This document shows positions 1 through 13,127 of a stretch of DNA of 64,000 nt, one piece after another. Made by a program: the position numbers and the translations under genes. The stretch spans positions 2,480,001 through 2,544,000 of the forward strand of contig CP075496.1 of assembly GCA_021613535.1 (NCBI GenBank), given 5' to 3'. Positions within the stretch are counted from its first letter, which is position 1. Each line of letters begins with the position of its first letter. Below the pieces are notes generated by a model that had not been told where the DNA came from, searched no databases, and saw only the letters and a list, made by a program, of their open reading frames with translations. The stretch is from Adineta vaga (Eukaryota; Rotifera).

Positions 1-3000
1 TTATTTGGATCAATGAAATCATATAGTTACATGCAAACATTAACATACGGAAAGATTGAACTTAAAATATATTTATCAGGCAATATCATTCCGTAACAAT
101 CTAGTCAACCCTTTAATTTTCAAATCTAAATTACCATACAAAAAACGTTGTTCTTATGAAAAATTTAATTAGCGATCGTGGTTGCTTTGTTTTAGTATTA
201 ATCATCTCTCATTTAGCACACTAATTTACATGAACGTAAAAGAAGAACTAATGTGTATTCATGTGTATCTTAATAAGTGTATTCAGGCATGTATAGGTGC
301 CATTTTTTATTAGAGTAACACATTCTTTCTATTGATTAAAAATTAAAAATGCCAGTTTTGTGAGTAGGAAGAAAGTTCTGGAATTAAAAATATGAAGTAA
401 CCTTGTAGATACGAAGAGTTAGAAACACTCATATCGAAAGATTTTCAAAGAGCCAATTACGGCGAAAAATTTCATAGAATTATTAATTATTTCATCTCGT
501 TTTATTCACCTATAAATATTTATTTCTCTTGTAAATTCCTCGTTTCTTTTCTAAGATCATCGTTATTATGTCAAAACAATATTAAAAAAAGATAATTATT
601 CTAGGTATTATATTATTGACACATTTAGCTTCGGTGAATTTTTTTACATGTAGCTTGAAGATGAGAATAAACTCCTGTTAATTGAAAAGAAAAGGTCATA
701 TATGTCAAGTGTTCGGATGTAAGAATAGACAGGAAATTGAATGACAGCATATTAAGTTCTATAGATGTTATGACATAGTTATGCATTTTTGAGCGATATC
801 GAACTTGTTTTCAAGAAGAAAGCCATAGATTGTGGGATATGTGACAAATGTAATAGATTTTACAGAAAGGTCATCGAATTTGACAATAATGGATGACCAC
901 TTGGCAGATGTTATTCTTTCTCACAATCGATTGATACGACGAAAAGCGAATCTTTTCTTTTCTCGATCAGGAGTACTTATTGTGATTAGTTATTCGAAGA
1001 ATGGATATTTCAATATGCAAATAAATGATAAAAACGTTAATTTCAGTAAGTAAAGATAAAAAACTTGAAAAAAGTTTTGAACTCGCTTGAGAAAAACTCA
1101 TTCTCTTTTTTTATTATATAAATTGAAAGGGACATTTTTCCTCTATTAACTAAATATAAGTATATATAAATACCCGTGGGGAGTTTCGTCTCTCACTTAT
1201 TGGCAATATAACATGAGTTATACTCAAATGAAAAACCTATGAACTACTAGTTCTGAGAAAATAAAACAAAAGTAAGTCGTTCTTTTTTCTTCTGGATTAT
1301 ACTTTCCTAACAATCAGATTAGTCAAAATCTGTTTTTAAATAAAAAGAAAACATTCTGAGACTTTTATTTACTACTCTAATACTCATTAGTTGACCAAAC
1401 GATCTGTCAGTAATACAAACATGATATTCTTAACAAGCAATATGGGAAATATCACTGAGTATTATAGCATACATGATTTCCTTCACAAATTGACGTGAAA
1501 AAGCATCTTTTCTCATCAGAATAGTTCGATTGAGAAAAATCCTTTGTTACCTCCCGTAGTTTTGCCTTTTATATATCGGTTTAATGTAAAAATAACTTAA
1601 TATTTAGACATGTCTAGTGCAGGAGTATCTTCCTATTTATTTCCCTAAACGAATATTTATAGTTGACCTGCACTCAATTATGACATCTTCAAAGAAAGAA
1701 TTTCATCAATTGAAACATGATACTTTATCAGCATGAATTCATTCACAGTAGCCAAGAAGAATAACACCCTCATCTTCATTGACTTAGCAACAAATTAGAT
1801 GTCAAGTTTTGGATTTATAATCGAATATCAACTAGCAATTTTCTTGACAGATTCTAAACGTTCTCCATAACCTTGAAGAATATGTGTCTCTGTCTAGCTA
1901 ATTTTTATATGAGTAGATAAATAATCACACAATAGTTAACTTCATTTCATATTTAGATTTCAAATTATTTCTAGTAAGTATCTTTGTTACTTTAAAGATA
2001 ATATAATCATGATCTTATCGTATGAAATGAGCTAGATAAAGAACATTCTAATTGTTCTAGAGAGTTGTTTCTTTCTCAATTCATATATATATATTGTTAT
2101 TCATCTATTGAATAGATAGTAATCATATCGATGAATCGGGTTATACTTGTTCATGTAAATTGAACATCGTCATTAGATTCTTTTTTTAGCATGTCTTTTT
2201 TCGAGTATAGACAAAAATAGATCGATCACAATGACACGAGATTCGTATTTCTATATCCGATCTTTTCAATAAACATCAATATTAATGATAATATATATCC
2301 AGATGAATTCACGCTTGATGTTTTTTTATTTTTCGTTCATATGAAATTCGAGATTTTTTAGTTTGTTCATTGGAAATGTTGTCAAATGATTAGTCTTATT
2401 GTTTTCATTTCTTCTATTATTTTGTTTGCTAATCGTAAAAAAAACAGAAGACTAATGTATATGAGCACGAGAACGAGTGAAAACAATTCCCGCAAGACAG
2501 CAGTATCGTAATGAACGAGAAAGTCATTATTCCTCTCGGCATTCTATTCTAATATGAATACATTAGTTTGTCTTTGGTTATGCTTTGTATTCGAAAGATT
2601 ATAAACAGCGTACCGTAAAGTTAACACTTGACAGGAACACAATATAATGCAAATGAATTTTGATTAAGAAGAATTCAGTCAACTAGAACGTTCAAGAAAA
2701 AAAAATGTATTAATTATATGTTGTTGATGCTTATCTATTGAACATATTCGTTGTTTGCTTTTTTTCTCATTTATTTTTATCCATCTTTCTTAGTCAGTTC
2801 TATGAGTTGTGATTATTGCGCGTCGATTACTTTCGTTGTTCATCAAATAAAAGATGAAAAAGAACGACGAAGAAGATTGAGAATTGTAATATAGTTCGAA
2901 CAAGAAATGACAAGGGAGTGAGAAAGAAAGAAGAAAAAGACATGATCGATAGTCTAATCAGATAACATGTTTTTCAAGCATCATCTTTCTTTTCAGCGAC

Positions 3001-5402
3001 GCTATTTTACAACTAATAATAATAGTAATATATTCAAATATGTTATAGGCACCAGTAATTTGATAATTCTATTTCCAAATGAAATCATTAAGAGGAATGT
3101 TTCCAAAATCAAACTATATATAGATGTAACATTCCAATAGGGTTCAACTGGACTTGTTCATCGTTTTGTTTTTTTTATTAAAAATAGCCTTTGTCGAGAA
3201 TATAAAAAGAAACAAGTGTTCTCTTTATTAAAATAGGCACGCGCTCGTCAACAAACCTGTCATTTTCGAAGTATATTCTTTAGCATGTTTAGACGCAAGG
3301 GCATTAGGAAATGAAGGTAAACCATATACAAGAAAAGTTCAATGCCATTTTTTTTGAGAAATAGTTCGATCAATACTTGACCTTCTTTTTTCGATCCGAA
3401 TCGATCGAAAGGAAATACATTATCGAAAAAGAAGAAGGCAATGTTCATCGATCACATAAAGAATGATAAATGTCGAATGAAAGAAAATATTGACAAGGAA
3501 ATAAATACACAAAATACATTAGTTAGAAGAAAATCGAGAAAGATCATCGACATGCTTCTCTTTCAAGTCACATACACATTGATTATTTTATGACGCAAAT
3601 GCAAAATATATTAAGATTGGTATTTAAATCTAACGCTTTTTCTTTGTCTTAATTTAATTTTATTATAGATATTCATATGGAAGAAATTCTTTTTCTTTTT
3701 CAAAGTATGTCTAGTCTCATTTATATGTGCATGTATTTTGATTGACATCTGTTGCAATTCACCTTCAAGATTCTTTTAACCCTTGTCTACGCAACATATT
3801 TCTGTTTGAAAATGAGTTGCATAAGTGTTCATTTAGTTGTCTAGTCGAGTTGAGTAAAATGATTTTCATGTACTTAAAGTTCGTTGTCGAATCATATTAC
3901 TTGATATGAAATATTTGAAAAGTATAGACAATAATGTCATTAGACAGAGAGAAGAGAAAGTTGGAAATACAGACAAGTCTTCATTTGATTGTAGGCAACT
4001 AGAATTGTTCCGCTCTCGTCTTTTCTCTATATCTTGTTTATGTTTGTGTGTATTTGGGCTTAAAACCTTGAAAGAATCTTGATAGCTCAATGTCAAAAGC
4101 TTTGATGTGAAACAAAACAACAATAGTTCATATTGTATATTCAATTTTGTTTTCTTTAACGTTGACTGTGTGTGTAATATGATATTATTATTGTTACAAA
4201 TTTTGTTTCATCCGAAATCTTAGCCAATATGTTTTTAATAGTTTTTTTTTCTCTTCAGATTCGTTGACGTTCCTAGAGTGTATATTCTTATTTCTTCATA
4301 AAGAAAAGAAAAAGAGTTTTATTCATTATTTTTATCTGATTACGAGACAAAATATCATTGTTCTCGAGAAGATCAAAAACGGTGTAGATTATAAAAAAAA
4401 AAAGTCAAATCACATATCTGTCAACTTAGTGTTCTTTTGTTCATTGATATCTGGTTCTGCGTGTTACTTATTCATTAATTATTTACGTAGTTCAGTATGA
4501 TAAAGTTAGAATCATCAGATTCAACTTACTGACATGCAACATATTCTCCTTCTCTATTTTCCTCTTACTGTTCTTTTTCTTCTTCTTCTTCTTTGTTTCT
4601 ATATGAAAAATCAGTGAGAAAAAGATAAACGATCTAACGAAGACAAAAAAATGCACAACATCAACAATGTTTGCACATACATATACAAAAAATAAAAAGA
4701 AAGATGGACGAAAGATGAGCCCAACTATGTCAGCTGTCGGCTGTAGTCTCTGCTTTTCTCTTTCTTTCTTATGCCATCGATCTCTTTTTTTTCACATAGA
4801 CAGCAACAACAATAGTAATAATAGTAACAACAAAAATTGATATTGTTAAAAGAAGCGTTCTGATCATTTAGACACTCGTACTCGATGATTAGAATAGTTA
4901 AAAATATGAAAAAAGGTAAGACGAACCAAACCATCTGTTTTCAACTTCGATTAAAATCAAAAGTTTTTTTCCTGTTTATGAGAAGGAAAAGAGATTTCTT
5001 TTTCCTTTCTATATTCGACAAGAAATAAAAAGTATATTAGAAGACGAAGAAGAAGAAAAAAAGAATTGTCGATTTCTATGACAAGTTTTGAACCTTTGTC
5101 CTTTTTTTTCTACTCAATAAAAAATCTCGTACGAGTGAATATAGTTTTTTTTCTAAAACAAATTTTCACTTATTCGCAATAATAGATCTTATGCATGTAA
5201 GAAAAATTTTGACATGTCTGTCTACCTTTTATGAATAAGTCATTGACATATTCTTAATAAAGAGCAAAAATGAAGAAAAGGAAAATCATATTATTTGATT
5301 ATATCTTATCTTTTCTCTTTGTCATTGATGATATGAATTTGTTTTTTAGATGAAATTCTTTCTATTAAATATAAAAAATATTTGTCTGATTAACGTATTC
5401 AA
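1..5402. other. Gene-poor AT-rich region
   Basis: I see no convincing gene here. The open frames are short, lie in low-complexity sequence, and several lack a real ATG. None has splice sites that join it to another frame, and none shows a recognisable motif. The sequence is AT-rich with homopolymer runs and short purine or pyrimidine tracts. The right end is the upstream region of the GPCR gene that starts at 5403. Untranslated exons or regulatory sites could be present but cannot be seen by eye. Confidence 0.6.
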
Positions 5403-6961
5403 ATGAATTCAACATTATCATTATCAACTCTTACTACAACAGCAATAAGTAATAATGATGATTTTAATGGAAGTCTTATTGATGATTGGGAAAATTATAA
5501 AGGATATACAAAATTCTATTATATAACAGATGAAATCTTTCTCTATGCAAATCCAATATTAGTTATCATCGGTAAATAATTTTCATAAGAAAATTTTAGA
5601 AGTGAAAATTTCTTTTTTGATTTTTAGGTATTCCAACTCATGCATTATCTATGATTATATTTCTTCGTAAACGAATGCGTCGTTATCCCGTATCAGTATT
5701 TATGGCAATGTTATCATTAACTAATATTCTTATTCTTGCTGGTCCAGTCACAATGCAATGGCTTAATCATAAAGTTTTTATTGGTTTTGTTGTTACTGGT
5801 TCACGTTTTCTTTGTGCATTTCATGTTTATATTGATCTTGTTGGTTCATCGATAAATTCTTGGTTAATATTAATGATCGCTGTTGAACGTTATCTATCTG
5901 TAACAAAACCATTTTTAATACGAACAAGTTTTAATCGTCAACAAGCATGGACTATCGTTTTTAGTGTTTTTCTAGTCGCTATTATCGCTCCACTTGGTCT
6001 TGCTATTGTCGCATCGAAAGTTGATGATTGTCTTTTATTTTTTTCTAAAACATATCAAATTATTGGTTCAATACAAATTTTTTTTATTTACGTTTTACCT
6101 TCAATACTTATCTTAACTTTAAGCATTATAACCGTGCATAAATTAAGAAATCGTATACGTACACGTGGTTCAAGACGTATACATATAAGTGTGATGTTAA
6201 TTGCAGTGTCATTTTCCTTTATAACATTTACTATGCCATATCAAGTATGTTGGTATTGGTTATTTTCTACTGCAATTGGTAGTGTGAAATTAAATTTAAA
6301 AGTCAATATAATTAATATTGGTTTTCGTTATATTGCATTAACAATAAGAAATTTAAATTATACATTAAATTTCTTTCTTTATTCATTAACATCGATTGTT
6401 TTTCTTAAAGAAGCATTTACAATTGCACATTGTAATTATTTTCTTAATCAATCCTATACTGAACGTAATCAGGCATTTCGTCGTGTACGTCGTTTTCTCT
6501 CGGAACATGGAGCTGGTGCTGTTGGTGAAGAACAAGAACCACATGATCAACAACAAGATCAACAACAACAACAACAAACAAATGGACTTATTCATCAAGC
6601 GAATCAATTACTTGATGAAGATCATAATCATCCGAGTTTTAAAAAATATTTTAGTATTAAAAGAAAGAAAAGTAATCATTTAAATCCTTCGGAAAATGAT
6701 CTATCAAAAAATCTTTTAAATGGACATTTAAATGTTCATACAAGTACAACGAATGTTTCATATAATTTAAAACAAACCAAACCGATTTCATTGGAAAAGA
6801 ATTTACAATGTAACTTAACTATTAATCAAAGAACAATGACATCAACATATCCGAATTATTTAAAAACTGATAATAATTTACAACAACAACAACAGCCATC
6901 ATCATCAAATTATTCTTCAATATCGAATATACAAGATTTGAATACTAAAGTGCAATCATAA
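5403..6961 (+). CDS. Rhodopsin-class G-protein-coupled receptor, glutamine-rich tail
   Basis: Two exons, 5403-5571 and 5628-6961, join in phase (codon split G|GT) to give 500 residues. The first exon encodes a Ser/Thr/Asn-rich extracellular N-terminus. Helix 1 spans the junction and is followed by the basic loop LRKRMRRYP. The DRY-equivalent is ERY in VERYLSVTKP at the end of helix 3. Helix 7 carries NFFLY in the position of NPxxY. This is the class A layout with seven hydrophobic segments. The long cytoplasmic tail, about 150 residues, is unusual: it has two glutamine tracts and is Asn/Ser-rich. Peptide receptors of the FMRFamide type in invertebrates look similar, but I cannot assign a ligand. 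The start ATG at 5403 is the first in the open frame. A C/T-rich, CT-repeat tract just after the stop is probably 3'UTR. Confidence 0.88.
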
Positions 6962-7604
6962 ATTTGCTTTGTCTTTTTCTCTTCTTCTTCTTCTTCTCCT
7001 TCTTTTTCTTCTATATTTATTCTTATTTGTGTATCATCAATATTTGTGTATGTATATTTTTTTTTGTTTTTCTTTTTTGCTCTTGATACAACAAGAAAAA
7101 GCAAACTGAAAGAGATCTAATAAAAGAATATAAATTAAGATTATGTTCGGCAAATAATGAACACGATTATAGAAATGAGAAAAAAACAAGTGAGAATGAA
7201 TTTATTTTTATATCAGCATGATTAGTACGAAGTTGGTCTTGAAATTATTTGTTCTTTCAATTTTCTTCGATTAAATCATAGCGAATTGTTATATACAAAC
7301 CTTTGAATCATGAAAGGACCGAGATTGTATCAAAGGTACTTAAACTAATCCTTTATATAGTTGCTGGAAAGAGCACAATGAACTTTTCCTTATTTTGTTA
7401 ATAACCGAATTCTGTAATTCGAGCAGAATAAAGAAAAGAAAGAAACCTATTCAAATTGCACGCACTAGTTTTTACACAGTAGAAAAATATGAAGAAAAAC
7501 ATGATGTTTTCATGATTATTAGAAAATATAATAATAATAACTAAAAAAAATAACAAAGATATTTCATTAAATGTCAATATTATAATTAGTAATTGAATAA
7601 ATAT
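6962..7604. other. Convergent intergenic region
   Basis: This 640-nt stretch lies between two genes that end towards each other. It holds pyrimidine-rich sequence after the GPCR stop and AT-rich sequence with several AATAAA-like hexamers on both strands. These would suit the two 3' ends. I see no gene. Confidence 0.5.
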
Positions 7605-10600
7605 TTATCGACGTTGTCCTCCATTCATTATATGAAGCATATACTTCTGTTCTTCACGATGATTGTTTCCTTTCAAGTAATATTTTCCTTCGAAACTCTG
7701 TGTATCAGGTTTCCATTCAACTTGAATCGTCATGATTAGATCAACATTTCCTAATCCTGATTGATACCGTTTATCAAAAGCCATTCGAAGTGTTCGTGGT
7801 GAATAGACTCCTGTTGCCACGAATGTTCCAAGATGATCTTTTCCTTTACCATGAACAGTATGATCAACTGTAGGATAAAATCCTAATGTTAAATTATGTG
7901 GTCCATACCAAGAACCGTCTGTATAAAGATAACCAGACAAAGAATTTGATTGAAAAATACCAGCAGCTAGATCGGTGTGCTTGAAAAATCCTTCACGAAC
8001 ATATGCATTGTTTGAACGAAATGGTGTACCTTTGAAGCAGGAAAACCATGAACAAATAATTAGAAAACAAAAGCCGCAGAGACACAGAAGTCCGACTACT
8101 CCACCAACAACACTACCAACTATGATACCAGTATTACTACTGCTGCTATTGCTATCATTGCTACCGGGACCTAAATAATAATAGAAGACCATATTTATAG
8201 GTTTAAACTTCAAATAAAGTTGTTCAAATTAAAAATAAAGATAACTATTGTATGATGTTAAGAAGTCATATATAAAAACAAATCTAGTGATAATAAGTTG
8301 AATTACTTACTTGAAGTAGTGGTAGCTAAAGTATCTTCAGTATCAAGTGCTACAGTATACGGACCAAGTACTGTCATAGTTAATAGACCAGTAGTTCGTT
8401 CATTTTGTGTTGTTGATATCAAAATATATGTGGTAGTAGCACGTTTCATTATAGACTATAATAGATAAGAAATGATTAAGTTCATTATGTTATCATTTCA
8501 TTTATATACAAAATATAAACTGACAACTTTGTTATGTAGACTGAGAAAATAAATAATAATGAATACATACTCGTTTCAATGTTTGAATACCGGTCGAAAG
8601 AAAAACGGTAAATTGAAATTTTTCATTACCAGCACTATTAGAGCCTTGCGCTATCAAATTTACTAATGGTTTTGATGAATCAAAACTATTTGCATAAAGA
8701 TAGGAATGCACAGGAAAACTACTTGAACTTGTAAATGTATAATTACCAGATACTGAAACAGTTACTCCAGTTTTAATATAATAATAATTCGATCATAAAC
8801 CATTAGGACGTTGGTATTGTGGTCTGTTGATATGTAATGAAAGAGAACCAATGCTAGTATACATTGGCGCAGTCACTATATTTGAAAAAACAAAAAGAAA
8901 ATAAGTGGTATGTTCTATTATGTTCAACAATTCAAGAAGAATTTCTCTGTTATGGAGCTAATTGTGACTATGTAAAAGAGAATACTGCTTTCTACATCAG
9001 TTAGCCTAAGAGAAATTTGTCAGATAACTATTGAAGATATAATTAAATAAGTATAAAAGAACATTTTGAATAAGAAATATGAAGACAATGCTTCGTATAG
9101 ATAGATCGTCAATTTCATTGAAACCAGAAACAGTACTATACTTTTCATACTATCAACATCACTTCTTATAACTCATCTCCCTTTTAAAATATTTCCAGCT
9201 CGACAAGAAGGAATATTTGGATCACCACTCAATATTAACCTACCAGTGATCGATGATAATGTTGTTGTTATTGTTGTACTGTGAGACGTGTTAGTACCAG
9301 TAGTGCTTGTAGTAGTATCAGTGGTGCTCGTAGTAGTACTAGTGGTGCTCGTAGTAGTATCAGTGGTGCTCGTAGTAGTACTAGTGGTGCTCATAGTAGT
9401 ACCAGTGGTGCTCGTAGTAGTACCAGTGATACTCGTAGAAGTATCCGATGTGCTTGTAGTAGTATCAGTGGTGCTCGCAGTTGTTAAAGGAGGAATACAA
9501 CCATAAAAAATCTGAAGTTCTTGTATATCTATTGGACTTAAATTATCACGTTGACCAATTGTAGCACTTGGATCAAGAGGTACTAATGTATCAGAACCAT
9601 TAATAGTAAAGAAATTTTTTCCATAATGCATCAATGATTGATAATCATATGGTGTATACAATGTATCAACGTATGCATCAGTGTATTTGTCAAAATTAGA
9701 TTGCATACCTATTAAATTTAAGAAAACAAATCGTACATTTCGAAGTGCTCGTTAACAATCGAATTGATCTAACCTGGTATTATTGTATCCCAAATTACTC
9801 GAACATAATTATCACGGTCTGGTCGAGATTGCTCATGGAAAAAACCTAAATGGACATTATAGATAAAATTAAACTGAAAAGAAAATATTTTTTAAAGATA
9901 ATTGTCATTAACTATGGAAAATGTAACACGTTTTTGTAGGCATGTTTTAGTATCTAAAATTAATAAAAACAGATATACAAATCCAACTTTACCTAACGCA
10001 TGTATGAGCTCATGCATGATAGTTCCTTTATAAATACAACCAGAACTCTGCAATGTAACTTTACGTAGCGTTGCGGATCCAGTCATTCGGCCAACCTTAG
10101 ATGAATATATATAATATTCGAACATTTAACTAATAGATTTCAAATAAATCACTTACATAAGATGAGCAACCAACTCCATCTTCAATGATAATATAATGGT
10201 AATCATCAGTCGCATCTTTCTCACGAAAACGTATGCAAGGTACACCACCCACTTCTGTCGAACTTTCCAATGTTCGCATGGCATCAAGAATGACGCTCTG
10301 CTGTGCTGCAGCTAAAAGAAAATCATGAATAATTGATTCTTTTCAAAGCAGCGAAGTTTAGATTAGTTTTTTTTTGTAAATTATAGTTCGATGTATACAA
10401 AATACTATCAAAAAATAAACTTACTGAAATCTGCTGATATAGTATATGGTACTACTCCACTCGGCCAACGTACATAAGTACCACGCATTGCTACACCTCT
10501 CTAAATTGATACCAATCAATATAGTTAACATGGTTCCCAAAAAATAGAATATGATTAACTCACCGCCGATGGAGCAATTTTAATGTCACCTTCGAAATAT

Positions 10601-10898
10601 CCACCTACAAATAACACATTAGATAGATAGATAGATATATGTATTGATTATAAATTGCTGAAACAGTTGATTAAATTCAACATTCTTCTCTACTTGAATA
10701 TATACATTGACTTACCGATTTCTTCTGGACTTCTCAATCGACCGTTTGAATCCTTATTTGAAGAAAAATAGAGATAGAAACTCTGGTGAATCAATTATCA
10801 ATGTTCTAAAAACATACCCGTACTAATGGAACTGCGTGCAATCTTCCTACCACAACAAAGAAGATGATAGTGATCGATAGATTAATCATAGCCATCAT
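7605..10898 (-). CDS. Astacin (M12A) metalloprotease fused to a transmembrane tail; in-frame TGA
   Basis: Eleven exons: 10898-10818, 10752-10716, 10604-10564, 10500-10425, 10311-10157, 10095-9993, 9845-9774, 9708-9244, 8875-8571, 8455-8311 and 8170-7605. All junction phases agree and give 682 codons. A hydrophobic signal peptide (MMAMINLSITIIFFVVVG) is followed by the astacin domain. The zinc site HELIHALGFFHEQSRPD is split between exons 6 and 7, and the Met-turn is SLMHY. A Thr/Ser repeat linker follows, then a Tyr-rich beta-type domain, one membrane helix (GSVVGGVVGLLCLCGFCFLI) and a cytoplasmic domain of about 150 residues. Codon TGA at 8795-8793 interrupts the beta-type domain in an otherwise open exon. 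Without readthrough the product would be a secreted protease. The catalytic half is certain. That both halves are one gene is inferred from matching splice phases. Confidence 0.75.
8793..8795 (-). other. In-frame TGA within the astacin-fusion gene
   Basis: The exon at 8875-8571 reads RPNGL-stop-SNYYYIKTGV with open coding on both sides and in phase with its neighbours. A skip of 84 nt (donor GTTCTC, acceptor CTGGAG) would bypass the stop in frame, but the acceptor has no pyrimidine tract and the skip removes the YYY stretch. A nonsense mutation or base error is more likely. Confidence 0.6.
9288..9482. repeat. Coding minisatellite, 21-nt unit
   Basis: About nine degenerate copies of a 21-nt unit occur in tandem. 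On the minus strand they encode Thr/Ser/Asp heptads such as TTSTTDT and TTSTTST in the linker of the astacin protein. Such a linker is likely extended and O-glycosylated. The unit length keeps the frame, so copy-number change would not break the protein. Confidence 0.85.
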
Positions 10899-12369
10899 GT
10901 AATCTTCAAACGATTTCTAAAAAATAGATTTCTCGATGTATGACTGAACTTAACTGAACTGTTTTTATTTTGTTCTCTATGAAACTAACGTATTCCATAT
11001 CAATCTAATGAACTTAATTATAACTATTAAAAGATAGGTACTTATCTGTTACTATGTTGAAATATAAATATTACCCGAATACAATTAAAATTTATAGGGA
11101 AAACAAAGGAAATGTATCAGACAATATACGAATCATTATATTGGTAAATATCAAAATTTAGTCTAATGATAAAGTTTGTCCGTTATCATGAACTCTCAAC
11201 TAGTGATCGAAAATACATCTATTGATGATTCTAACGAATCATGCGGAAAACTGAAGACTGTAGAATATGTCGAATTGATAATGTCTTTTTATCATTTTAT
11301 ACAAACGAACAAATAGAAGATCCTGTCTTTTTATAAGCTGGGCTTTTATGACTTCACCACACAATATGACAATTAGGAAGCTGATCGATATCATACGTAC
11401 TATCCTGAATTACCATACATATCGACTCGAAAAGTATTCACCTGTACAAGTACAGTAGAGCGTATCTGTATATAAAAAGTAGCCGTCAAACACGTCACTA
11501 CCGTCGAGAGTTATGATATGTTTTCAATACATGTGTTCTTATCAATGGATCATTCAAAAATTAGTCTAATTTATTTTGATAATTTATTTTATCAGTTATT
11601 AGTAATACGTCAATTACCTATAGTTAATCGGTGGGTAAAACAAGTATTCTTTTCATTTTGTCCTTTTTTTTATCTTATCTTATATCAAATCAAGAGAAAA
11701 TCGGAACATTTGTCATATTCAGATATGACAAAATGTAACTCGATTGAGGGAAATTTCCCCGGGTTTATTCGGAATCAATTATATATTAGTCATAGTTTCC
11801 AACATTTGTAAAGTTAGTCATCAAAGTTTCAAACGATACAGTTTACATACCATCACATGTGAACATATCTATAATATTCTTAGTATTCTTCTAATATAAG
11901 ATATCAAATCAATAGAAAAAGCATTTTCTCGCATAGTATTGATTATTAATGACGTATGGTACGATATCCATTCAGTGAAGAACAATCGGTAATCTGTGCA
12001 ACAAACGAAAGTATATAGCACTTTCGCCTTCAGTTGAAAATCCTATCGTTTATTCGTTATTTTCTGTTTTATGTTAGGTATAAATCATTTGCCAAGTTAC
12101 ACCCATATTTAATACTCATTAAAAGATAAGATTTTAACAAGATAGTAGAGAACTTCTTTACAATCATTCTGATCTATCAATCTGAGTTAAGCTCAGTCAT
12201 ATGACTAATGAATGAGAAAAGATATTCTATTCACACACAAAAACATGACTAAATATGTTTTACTGATACTTAATTGATAAAAATTCTTCTTTTCTGTCGT
12301 GTGTGTTTGTATCTGAATCATATATAAAAGCAAAGTTGACGTGGCTTGAGTCCCATTTTCGTTATTATC
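10899..12369. promoter_or_regulatory. Divergent upstream region between astacin and oxygenase genes
   Basis: This 1.47-kb region lies between two genes transcribed away from each other, so it should hold both promoters. It is AT-rich. An open frame at 11518-11811 has no homology I recognise, no supporting splice sites and biased composition, so I do not call it a gene. Confidence 0.4.
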
Positions 12370-13127
12370 ATGGGAAATAAATTAAATATTGAAAAGCATG
12401 ATATTATATTACCAAACACACGAGATTCGAATAAATTGACATTTATCTTAATGAATGTGTTTACATATGATGAATGCATTGAATGGATAAAGTTAACTGA
12501 AAATCGTGGTTACTCACCGGCATTAGTCAATATTGGTGTACAAGAAATTCTAATGACGGATGTTCGAAATAATGATCGATGTATTATTGATGATGAGAAT
12601 ATGGCACAACAATTATTTGAACGTATTAAATCATATTTACCAGAAACTTGGAATGATTACAAATTAGTTGGACTTAATGAACGCCTTCGTTTTCTACGAT
12701 ATGATCCTGGGCAAAAATTCGAGACACATATGGGTAAAAAAACTAACTAGATTCAATGTCTAAATTTCTATACATGTATTTTTAATAGATGGTAGTTATC
12801 AACGTCAGGATGGATCTGGAGAGACAAGTTTTATTGTAAGTGAATTTCAATCCTTTGCAATTCTAGCGATATATTCATATTTCTTAGACAATTCAATTGT
12901 ATTTAAATGAAGGTTTTATCGGTGGTGAAACGACATTTGTGCATGATTATGATTCAAGTAAAAATGTTCGTTGTATTCCACGAACAGGAATGGTACTTGT
13001 GTTTGAACATCGTTTAATGCATGAAGGTTCACGACTGAGAAAAGGTCGAAAATATACATTACGAACTGATGTTATGTATCGTCCACAAAACGAATCTGAA
13101 TCAGTTGACAACAATATCGAACTATAA
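12370..13127 (+). CDS. 2-oxoglutarate/Fe(II)-dependent dioxygenase, prolyl 4-hydroxylase-like
   Basis: Three exons, 12370-12733, 12789-12835 and 12888-13127, give 216 residues in consistent phase. The iron ligands of the double-stranded beta-helix fold are visible: HxD as HMDGSY, split by the first intron, and the distal His in FEHRLMHEGSR. The 2-oxoglutarate-binding basic residue is probably in KYTLRTDVMY. The middle contains LNEGFIGGETTF, typical of the P4H-like family. The start is the ATG at 12370 (MGNKLNIEKH); the frame is open further upstream but offers no ATG. MGNK could be N-myristoylated, which is inference. There is no signal peptide, so a cytosolic hydroxylase is more likely than a collagen P4H. 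The substrate is unknown. Confidence 0.85.

Noticed and set aside
832-1053. Open frame of 73 codons with a fairly normal amino-acid mix.
   Set aside because: It begins at a non-ATG codon, and I found no upstream exon that would join it.
6386-6683. Extra frames overlapping the GPCR tail on both strands.
   Set aside because: They are shadows of the real receptor exon.
9281-9506. Plus-strand open frames of repetitive Ser/Gly/Ala or Val content.
   Set aside because: They are antisense readings of the Thr/Ser minisatellite in the astacin gene.
11518-11811. Open frame between the astacin and oxygenase genes.
   Set aside because: No motif, no splice links and Leu/Phe/Tyr-rich composition expected from AT-rich non-coding DNA.
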